Made by a program: the position numbers and the translations under genes
The notes under the pieces: generated by a model
Seen by the model: the letters and a program-made list of their open reading frames with translations, nothing else
Database searches by the model: none
What the model was told of the DNA's origin: nothing
Shown here: positions 54,563-64,000 of the stretch, piece after piece
Layout of the letters: each line of letters begins with the position of its first letter
Numbering within the stretch: the first letter of the stretch is position 1
NCBI GenBank assembly: GCA_038380435.1
Contig: JAWZYU010000024.1
Coordinates: 53,344,613-53,408,612, forward strand
Reading direction: 5' to 3'
DNA from: Ryuthela nishihirai
Taxonomy: Eukaryota > Arthropoda > Arachnida > Araneae > Heptathelidae
DNA: 64,000 nucleotides

Positions 54563-57234
54563 ATTTCCTATCAAGGTTTTAATGAATTTTTTTTATTTCT
54601 CTTTACTCTTTAAATTTGTAAATTTGATACAGAGCTAAGCCCAAAAATTCCCAAAGATACTACACCACTGAGTGCAACCAATATTTGAAACTGAGAACTG
54701 GATTAATTTGGTTATACCAATTAACCCTTTTACTGTTAATGTATCTGTACCAATATATCGTCACTTTAACAGTAACATGGTTAAGGTGTGCTGCAATCTT
54801 GTTTAATATAGGTCATAACCAGAGGTATGCTGCCAAATATTTAATAATTAGCTTGCTCTACTGAGAAAATCTGAATGATGAAATGTACTTTATTATAAAT
54901 GTTTTTGAAAATGTATAAATAAGGTTACAATATAATTAACACAAATTCCATATGGCTCTTGTTGCTTAATAGATATATATTTCTCTGCTCTTTGAGTTCT
55001 GCTTTCTGTTGCCACTGGCTTGCTGATCTACAAAACTTTTAATAACTGGCTTGTGCAAATAAGGCTGAGCCAACTCCAGCACACCACTGGTTATAACTGA
55101 CCAGCTGCTGATTTACTTTCAATCATAGAAGTAAAATGTTCATAGTCCAACTTTAAGTAGTCACACTGTAATACCGAATGCCGCCTCATTGGTGGAGTGA
55201 TATCATGGGATTTGTGGTGACACTGCTATTTCTGGGGTCCAGGTTTGGGTCTCAGGAGGGCATGGCTGTTTATTCTGTCCTAACTTGCAGATATACTGGT
55301 ATATTTGTGGGTCTGATCACAAATTTAAAAATGTAAATTATTTTTTCTTTTTTTTTTTTTTAAATTCTTGGGGCATAATTTCAGATAGCTTAAAATACTC
55401 CCCATGTTAAGCTTTCATTTGGGATAAAACTTGCAACACTTTGCAATGATTTGTACATTTTACCCCCCCCCCCCCAAAAAAAAAAAAAAAAAAAAACCTT
55501 ACATTGCTTTTACTTAGAGGAAGATGTTTAGCATTTTGGTTAGTAAGCAGCTCTTATTGTTTAATAGGAGTATTTGATCAAGCAATCAAGCAGCAGACAC
55601 ACAAACTCTAAATTATAGATATTTATACTATAGATATTGTTGGTAGTATTTTCACTTTTTAGATAATGAACTCTATGATCACAAAATGAAATCTAAATCT
55701 TAACATTGCATATGAAAAAAAAATAGTTAAAAGTGGTCGAATATTATAGGCAATTTTATTCATGCTCATAAATTCTTATGCGCATTTGACACACTAGTGT
55801 GTTGTTAATCAACAGTGTGCTTGTTATATATAAGGCGGTATGTTTTTATTGGATCAAATGAGTGTCCATTACTTATATTTTTTTACTTCAACTTTAAATG
55901 GTATTATTGCGCTTAGCATTTTAATAATAAAAAAAATTGAAATTCTGGTTTTAACAATGGGCTTGGTAAACTGGGAAAAAATAATGATATCTCTTGAACC
56001 TAACCAATCCTACAGCAGCATACACCTGATTTTGCATGTTCCAACATTTTAGCTATTAAAAAAAAAAAATTATCATCCCTAAAAAGAATACTAAAGTATT
56101 CAAGGTATAAACAATAACTGTAAGAACATCGATAATGTTAGCTAATAACTGGAATTAATAATAAAGGAAGAATATTTTGATATAAAAATTTTCGTTTCAG
56201 TTTAAAATATTTTTGCTTATATTTATAAGGTAGCTGACTGATTCTTTAAATGAAATGACAATGACTAGTAAAGGAATTATTGAAACATCATTCAAAACAA
56301 ATGGAAAGTTTGTGTTTCAGTTGTAAGTATGTGATTATGTTGTAATAGCATGATCCTAATAAATATTGAGATAAACTCAGATAAACTCTTATCCCACCCG
56401 GCTCAGATAATTTTTGCTCTAAAATTGAAATCGACATCAAAGTGTCTATTTATTACTGGAGCATGATCCTATTTGAAAATTGCAACTTTTATGTGTGTTT
56501 TTAAATGGAATCAGTGAGGATTTCATCTGCTTTAAATTGTACTAAAAGAAATCTCAACTTATGTGTGTATATTATTTCTAAAATTACGCTAGTCCCTGAA
56601 CATAAATTGAATGAAATATCTTTTGCAAACTAAAAACATGTAATATAGCAAATATTTGCTGCATTAGAGGTTTTAGCTCATTATTTATATTTACACAGAA
56701 ATTGGTCTTATTTTTAGACTTTGAGATACAGCAGTCTTTTTTTTTTTCTCTTGCTTGTATGTTTTCAGGCAGGCTTCTTAACTGGGAAGTCATATGAAAC
56801 AGAAAGCAATCAGCATTGTCTGCGAAGTTCACATTTTTTCTACTTACAGTGTCACTTGAATATAGAACATCAAATCTGAGTTTGCCAAATATACAGAGAT
56901 TAATATTTTCAATTTACATTGAATGGACTTCATGTATGAAAAAATCATAAGTTTTCAGAAGAAATTTGTTTGAAATTAAGTATGGAAAAAGTGAAATTAA
57001 GATGGAAAAAGTGTCAATTTGATATCTTACATGACTAATTTGGGAAGTTTAGGATTGTAATAAATAGTCAGTTAATGAAACTCATCTGTTAAAAAAAACC
57101 TTATCATAATTTGCAATGTATATTTTGTGTATAAATTTCATGATATATTTGTGTTGGTGTGAAATGTATATTTACTGTACATGTTTGTTCATTCATTCTA
57201 TTCTGCATACCACATATTTTATGAATCTTGAATA
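54563..57234. other. No gene; weak tRNA-like relic and C/A tract
   Basis: At 55175-55265 a TTGGTGGAGTGATATC / GGTTTGGGTCTC pair is faintly tRNA-like (old SINE?). A run of C followed by about 20 A lies at 55463-55497. Otherwise AT-rich without supported genes. Confidence 0.4.
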
Positions 57235-57236
57235 TA

Positions 57237-58484
57237 CACCAATCAGCCAAAACATTAAAACCACCTACCTAATATGATGTAGGTCTCCTCTTGCCGCCAA
57301 AAGAGCTCTCATTCAATGAGGCATATATTAAACAAGATGTTGGGGTGTTGTTTGATATTTGGTATCATGATTGCAACACAAGATCCTGCAGTTCCCATAA
57401 ATTATGTGGTTGGGGTGATGTTGCTCGTACCTGTTTCTCCAACTCAAACCACAAATGCTCGATAGGATTCATGTCCATTGAATTTGGGGGCCATGGCAAT
57501 AAATGGAATTCCTCATCGTGTTCTAGGAACCATTCCTGAACCTTCTTTGCAGTGTGACATGGGGCATTGTCTTGTTGAAAGACACCATCTCCACCAGGGA
57601 ATACAGTCGCCATAAATGGGTATATTTGGTCAGCCACAATGTTCAAGTAGGTGACAGCTGTCAGAGTTCGTTCTACAGAGATAAGTGGTCCAAGTGTTTC
57701 CCAATAAAATATTGTCCAAACCATCACACTCTCTCCAGCCACCTGGATTCGTCCTACAGTGCATCCAGGTGAGAAGGCTTCCATGGGTAAACTTCACACA
57801 TGAGCTTGTCCATCCACATGGTGTAACAGAAAGCGGAATTTGTCTGACCATGCGACCCACTTCCAGTCTTCTATGGTCCAATGTCGATGATTACATGCAC
57901 ACTGCAAGCATTGACAATGGTGAATGGCTGTGAGCATAGGAACATGAATGGGTCTGCTGCTGTAGAGACCCATATCCAAGAGCTTACGATGAACTGTGTG
58001 CTCGGACACATTGTGCCCCTTTACCACAATTGAAATTATGGGTAATGCCAGCCACAGTAACCTTCCTGTTGTTGCGGACAAGACGAGATAGCCTGTGCTG
58101 ACCTCTGGCATTAAGGAGGCATGGCCGGCCCACTCCTTGTCGATGGCTTGAAGTAAAAGTTTTAACTTTTATACTTATTTGAAGTGTCACCTGTTTTGGA
58201 CCATCTTTGATAGGTATTAACTACTGCATAGTGTGAGCAACCTACCAGCATCACTGTTTCGGAGATGCTCTTACCAAGGCGTCTTGCCATAATGATCTGG
58301 CCTTTGTTGAAATCGGATAAATCCTTTTTTTCCCATGTTGAGTCGAAACGAAATACTGCCTGCAAGAGCTCTGACCCAGGTATTATATATATATCATTCA
58401 CGACCTTGGCATGTGACACTGATTGGCTGCACGCACGTTTCTTTGCATAACACAAAGGTGGTTTTATGTATTGGCTGATTGGTA
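57237..58484 (-). mobile_element. Tc1-like DNA transposon, near full length (about 1.25 kb)
   Basis: Ends CACCAATCAGCCAAAACATT and (right, reversed) ACCAATCAGCCAATACATAA form terminal inverted repeats that continue through AAACCACCT. Flanked by TA at 57235-57236 and 58483-58484. The length is normal for an autonomous Tc1 element. The enclosed transposase gene is broken. Confidence 0.9.
57261..58380 (-). pseudogene. Tc1-like transposase with DD36E spacing, frameshifted
   Basis: Minus-strand pieces in order: [20 protein letters not shown] and [15 protein letters not shown] (N-terminal helix-turn-helix), GVGRPCLLNARGQHRL with LSRLVRNNRKVTVAGI (second DNA-binding helix set), VSEHTVHRKLLDMGL, KWVAWSDKFRFLLHHVDG (first catalytic Asp), VFQQDNAPCHTAKKVQEWF (second Asp) and MDMNPIEHLWFELEKQV (Glu). 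The last stretch is one open frame (57784-57365), and 36 residues lie between the second Asp and the Glu. At least three frameshifts separate the pieces. It would catalyse TA-targeted cut-and-paste transposition; this copy is inactive. Confidence 0.9.
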
Positions 58485-61252
58485 TATATACTCCACACCC
58501 TTTGGAAATCAAGTTGCAATAACTTTTATACTGCCATATTGTAGCAAATATGCCATAAGGCTAAAGTGGGTAATATTCTAAGGATGCTTAATTTTTTGGA
58601 GACATTTGTATTTTGAAGCAAATTTTTCTTGAATTTTAATATAATGGTAGGGCAAACCAAATTACCTAGGGGTAGCAGATATATTCAGCACTAACTACCG
58701 TATTTAATTAAACTTAAATGGCAGAGAATTTGGTCTAAATTTTGAGAAAGTGCAAGTTTTAAGAAAATTCAATATTTAAGATCATTTCCAAAATATGTAA
58801 AATATCATTTGAACTAATTCTTTTGAATATAAATATTGCCAACATCTGTTGTGCCTTGTGATAGCTTTATTATATAATGGTTGCTTTTAAAGTGAATAAT
58901 GTTATTTACCAGATGCCAGCAGAACATAGTAGTTTTCTGAGTGTCATATGGTCATGTTATTATAGTACAGCTGGCAGTTTATCAGCCTAGTTAACCTTTT
59001 GTACCGAAACCTTCAATTCCTAAAGATCATTGCTCATATGTTTGTAATTTAGGCATATGGTTGAACTCTAAAAGTTTTAAAATGTGTGAAAAATCTATTC
59101 ACATAAATAGTTTTATTTTAATTATCCAATGTAGAATTATATTTTTTAACGTATGAAATCCTGGAAATGAGAATTACTATTTTTCACCAATTGGCAAGGT
59201 TACAGCTGAAATCAGAAATTGGCTCCTTCAAGGACAATGAAAAGTTGCTGGTCAAAATTAGAAATTATGGTTTTTGTCGGTTTCCTCCAGGGCTTGATGT
59301 GTTATAATGGTTAACTCTTATCAAAGGATGAATAAATTCGTTAGAGATAAATCTGTTTCTGTTCAAAAATGCTTTTAAAATTGACTCGTGAAGGGAATAG
59401 GTAGAATAAAATTACTCACTTTTTATATACAGCAATATAATTTAATATTTTTATATCGCTAAAAAATTGAAATTGGTATCCTGTTAAATGAAATGATGTA
59501 ATGCCATTTTTAATTTAAAAAATTGTATAGAATCAATGCTTTTGTACCAAAATTCAATTTGAAATTTGATTTCAGTGTAAAATTTTTGTATGATAGATTT
59601 TTGATAGATATCGATTCCTGTAGATTTTATAATTTGTTGTGGTCAATCATCTTTCAACCTAAATGATTTCTATAAGGTGACTGATGCACAGCAGTTTTCA
59701 AAAATTAACCTTTCTGACTGCTTGAAGCTTTTTTGCTTTGGCAAAATTGAAATACTAAACGTATTACTATGCAATATTCTTCCATATTATTTTATATACT
59801 ATCAACATAAATATTGTTTCTGCTATTAATATAAAGTTCACAAATATTTCCTATCTTTCTGCTAAGTACATTTTGTAAACAATTTACTATAAAGAGTTTA
59901 TTGTTATGATAGCTTCAATAAGAAATATGACAAGCACATATTTATTAAATAATTTTGCTGTAAAACTTTTATAAATGTATTTCTACATTTGAAAGGTCTT
60001 TCAACCACTGTGCTGTAGAAATATTAGCATAACACTGAATAATTATATTTAAATTTTATCCTAAGGGTTTTTAGTATTTAAAAGTTATTTGGTAAAACTT
60101 GTAAGCTTTTCATAGTGAGGAGTCATTTATTGATGACGGAATCCAGTCCGTGGGTCTGAAAAGCTTTTGTGATTTATCCAAGTGTGTGCTGTCAATTTGT
60201 TAGCAAGAGGCTCGCTCTCAAAATGTAAGGGTCTATTTAAATTAAGAACAAATATTTCCATAAAATACAAAATGCTTTTAAAATTGATACAATAAACATC
60301 TATTCAAAACGCAGTCTCGTGAATTGGAAATAAGTAAAATAGCAAAAATATGTAACGATTACATTTTGAAATATACGAACTACGTGGTTTTGTAGAAAAA
60401 GTTCCATTCCCTGATGGCATTTCAAGAGTTCTGGGGCCAAATGTGGTGTATACAGCTTGGATAATCCCCAGCAATTGAACAAGGCGCACCACCTGGTTGT
60501 TCTAATCTAATAGTTTTAAACAGTAAAAATTCTTGAAAGGATAAACTTTAAATAATAATGCTCATAATACAGAATGTTTCTCTCTTTAGCATTGTTGAGT
60601 ATCTAATAGTTGATCAGCTGTTAAATAAAATATGTAACCTTTATTGTAGTTTACAAATGTAAGACTTGAATTTTGTTACAGCCAATGCAGTGCTTGTCAA
60701 AGAACAATTTTTTAAACAAATATTTTCTGAAAGATGTATTTCAATGTATATAGTAGTGAGCTAGCGTATTTGTATGTTAAAACTGGCTCTTTTTGCAATC
60801 TAGTAAAGTGTTATTCATGTCGAAGTTTATTATTGTTATCAAATGCACAATCAGTTTGACTTTAGTATTTCTGTTCCTGAGTTTTGAAATAATTAGGAGA
60901 AATAGGTTATCATCTAGAAATATTTTTGTATTACTGGATATTAATATGGAACGTTATATAGCCGTTGTCTTTCATCATATGTACAAGGTTAAAAAAAACT
61001 AATGTCAGTCATATTTCGTACTATTTTTTTAAGTTTTCCACAATTCAATGATTTGACTACAGAACTACTTCAGTTAGTAATATTTAAATGGGCAAAAAAC
61101 ATTAGCTCAGTTTAAATTTAATGCAGATATTTAAATGTATAAAAGCACAATTGATATGATCACATTGATTTGTGCTCTGTGCAACTAGACATTTGCTTTT
61201 ACTCTCTCCTAAAAGGCTGTTTTATTGGTCATCCCACTGTGTGAGATGTAGA
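58485..61252. other. No gene recognised
   Basis: Long AT-rich stretch with only short domain-free open frames. Confidence 0.5.
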
Positions 61253-61254
61253 TA

Positions 61255-62005
61255 CAGGTATTCCCCGACAAACGCTAATTTCACCTGAACGCTGATATAT
61301 GCCTCCCTCACAGTATTTCCTCATTAGGTTGTTTATTGAAGACTAAAAATGATTTGTCCTAATACCAAAAAAAAAAGATTCGTAAATAACTAAAGTGAAT
61401 GGAACTAAAATTAATTCAATCGACTGCTGAGATCCAGCCTATTTAGAACAATTTGGGATAAGATAGCAGAGGTTTTATATCACAATGAATACTGATGCTG
61501 TCCTATTTGACGAGCACAACTCAAGGAGCAAGGGATTGGCCGTAGATGGCCTGCTATTTAAGGAGCTGGACAAAGAGAAGATGAAAGCAAAATAGAGGGG
61601 TGATCAGCCCCAACGTTTGTTTTCCTGATGATGAAATTAAAAAGATGAAGCGTCGGAATTAGACATCCCTAGACAAAGTCTTTAAACGTGTGCCAAGATA
61701 ACATGATCATTACAGCCGTCAACTTCGTTCAAGAAACAGTCAACAAATAAATGATTCAAGTTTTCGTGTAAATGGTTTTTAATAAAATGATTAGCATCGT
61801 AACAAATATAAATAAAAATGCTTTTTTTTTTTTGTTAAATCGAAAATAATTTAGAGATAAGATGATTTCACAGAAAAATGAATCTAGGCAAATGTCCAGA
61901 AAGAAAGCCTCCACTTACAATAGTATTCTTTCGGGGGAAATCGGATTTAGAGATAAGCTACCAATCTTGGGAAAGCATCTATCGCTTAAGTCGGGTGGAC
62001 ACCTG
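61255..62005 (+). mobile_element. Degenerate pogo/Tigger-like element
   Basis: Imperfect terminal repeats CAGGTATTCCCCGACAAACG (left) and, reversed, CAGGTGTCCACCCGACTTAA (right), with TA at 61253-61254 and 62006-62007. Within it, TDAVLFDEHNSRSKGLAVDG and LLFKELDKEKMKAK (about 61488-61593) resemble the CENP-B-type DNA-binding part of pogo/Tigger transposases, ending at a stop. A 70-codon frame at 61862-62074 overlaps the right end and is not recognisable. Confidence 0.45.
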
Positions 62006-62007
62006 TA

Positions 62008-64000
62008 TTTCGTATCATTAATTTTAGGAAAAAATCAAGAGGGGTTGAAAACAGTCGTTCTGAGCACAACTTAACCCTAGCTGTGATAAATCATTACACT
62101 TTGTATTAAAATCATATTTTTGTATCAGTCTTCCGAATTCCATAGGCGGAGTTCAGATCCATAATGTAAAAATGCTTTGGTCTATAAATTTTCTAAAAAA
62201 TATACAAGCAATAAAGTTACTCCGAAATTTAACAAATTAGATTTAGATGCGAAGTACCAAAAAACAGAAAATAGTACATAAAGTGCCATTTACTACAAAA
62301 CGTTTGGAAAGCACTGGTTTGAGAGTTGCACTTAATCCTTAGACATCGTTTGGAAATATTGTGATCAACCTTTAAGTTGTATATTAAATATTTCTTGATC
62401 CAATAGTATTTTTAAAGTCCAGATTAAGAAAAGTTTTCATAACTTTTTCAAAAACTCTGAAATTGTCTTTTTTTAAAAGTGTCAAAAGGAATTTAAGAAG
62501 GTATAAAAATAATTGTTAAAACTGCTTCCTTCATTTTAGAACAGCGTTCTAGAAACTGGTATGTGAACTGGTAACTCCGTATGTGTGGGGTTCGGGGTAG
62601 GGAACTGAATACCATTAAGTAACGACAGATTTTGCTTGTGTTTGTAATACTTGTGGTTATCATCAGTTGCGATGTAAACTGAATAAAACTTATGTAATTG
62701 CAAAATAAAAGAAAATTAAAAATACGAGTATATATCTGTTGTTTATTAAAAATGTAAATAATGGTGATGATTCTTTGCTTCCTCATACAATAAATATTGA
62801 TTTTTTTTTTTACTGTGGTTGCAACTTGGCGGGTTCATTTTTGTGCCACTTAGCCTTCGGAATTTGTGGTAGCTTTAATAAATAATTTCCAATCACGTTT
62901 TTCTCAAAATTGATTTAAAGATATGACAATGTGAATAATTTTCCGATATTTTTCTAAATTTTAATATGTAGAGGAAATTATACACTATAAGCAGTGGTGT
63001 CATCCAATCAGTTAAAAATATTACTGATCGTCAAGCTAGTTGAAAAACAAATAGAAAAAATATTAATTTCAAAAGATAAATGATACTGAAAGAAATACAC
63101 GCATATAAAGAGAATTCTTGTGGATGCTCCTTTTACCGACATAAAAAGGTAACCTAAATGTGTTTCGTATCGTTTGTGTGTGAAAAATTGCGATTAAAGA
63201 GGAGCGATTGTTAACAAATTAGGAAGTCGTCAGTGCCCCCATAAGAATTATTATTCAAGAGCAATTTCAGTGATAATTAGCTTCCCTTACCTCACTCGTA
63301 AAGCCGCCACTAGCAAATGAATCGAAGTTCTGTCTTGGGTTCTATGTCGAGAAGGTCGAGTACGGTTCCGTGAAGTTTGATAAACACTTTATAATTAAAG
63401 GGATTATAAAATTTATAATGTAAATGTATATCGATGTCTAAGTAAATGCATTGTTCTCAGGAAAACCAAAATGCATATTTTACTGTTTTGTATGTTCTAA
63501 GTAAAAAATGTGATAAACTAATGCAGAAATTTTTAATAAAATGTTTTTCAATTTGCAGGGTTTATTGTATATATAGCATTGAGCACGTTGCAATCATAAT
63601 TACAATTAATTTTTATTACTGTATTCAACAAACTAAATTCCTCATGATCATAGGGCTTTGACTACAATGATATACACCTGGTATCGAAATCCCAATGTGA
63701 TATTGGATTAACGGGAACTAATCAGTTTCTTAGAGTTGACCAATAACAAAAATCTTAGATTCAGTCATGTTAGATGCACCATTTAACCCCTTCAGTGGAA
63801 TACCCGGAAAACTAAAAGCCTGTTTAATGTCTGCTTGGTAGGTATTCGATGTGTTTACCTATTGCCAGTCTCTTTGCAGTTGCGTTGTAGTCGCGAATTT
63901 GTCATGCAATGTCATGCATCGCAAATGGTGGTCCTTGTTGCTCCATGGTCATATGTTGTCTTCCTGATACTTGGCGTGTGCTGGATCCTTCTTGAATCCA
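62008..64000. other. No gene recognised
   Basis: AT-rich sequence with no supported coding, RNA or repeat features to the window's end. Confidence 0.5.

Overview
This is eukaryotic, repeat-dense, AT-rich nuclear DNA, most likely from an arthropod and plausibly a chelicerate such as a spider. That assignment is an inference. It rests on the mix of RTE-like LINE, Ty3/Gypsy, Tc1/mariner and mariner-like (DUF4817-type) coding remnants, abundant tRNA-derived SINEs, and the absence of bacterial gene organisation. I see one convincing host gene: an uninterrupted 1506-codon reading frame at 46120-50640 (+). It sits behind a splice acceptor and encodes an unrecognised, probably nuclear protein with eleven 19-residue repeats, SUMO-interaction-like motifs and three classical SUMO-acceptor motifs.

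The rest is mostly mobile DNA. Two short-element families dominate and are named locally here. SINE-A is about 360-395 bp, with a tRNA-like head (A box TGGCTCAGTCGG, B box GGTTCGAGTCCC), a long conserved body and a (CAACC/CAATC)n tail; there are at least 15 copies, several with exact target-site duplications (TSDs). SINE-B is about 205 bp as a monomer, with a different tRNA-like head (TGGCCGAGTGG; GGTTCGAGCCCC) and a (TATTTATT)n tail. A third tRNA-like family, SINE-C, appears at 21.8, 22.1-22.8 and 29.5 kb.

Layout. 0-9 kb: SINE-A copies, a 5'-truncated LINE (minus, 2751-4530), a possible LTR remnant and a perfect palindromic Tc1-type MITE. 9.2-11.2 kb and 18.5-20.6 kb: unusual composite elements in which two SINE-B bodies are joined by a linker carrying a 34-bp hairpin; related hairpins also lie inside a 684-bp Tc1-type foldback MITE. 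11-36 kb: scattered SINEs, minisatellites, foldback elements and poly-G/C tracts, with no convincing gene. 36.5-43.6 kb: a transposon graveyard holding a mariner-like transposase, two head-to-head Gypsy pol fragments, a hAT-like MITE with 8-bp TSD, a Tc1 fragment, and a LINE whose 5' part is inverted. 43.6-52 kb: the host gene and its flanks. 52-64 kb: AT-rich sequence with a nearly full-length but frameshifted Tc1 element whose catalytic spacing reads as DD36E (57237-58484) and a degenerate pogo/Tigger-like element (61255-62005).

The best candidate for something undescribed is the hairpin-linked dimeric SINE-B. One copy (18566-19186) is bounded by a perfect 14-bp TSD and a second (9235-9840) by a near-perfect 11-bp TSD, so the dimer with its hairpin has moved as a unit. 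The SINE-B 3' end also resembles the 3' end of the local LINE, which suggests the LINE mobilises it.
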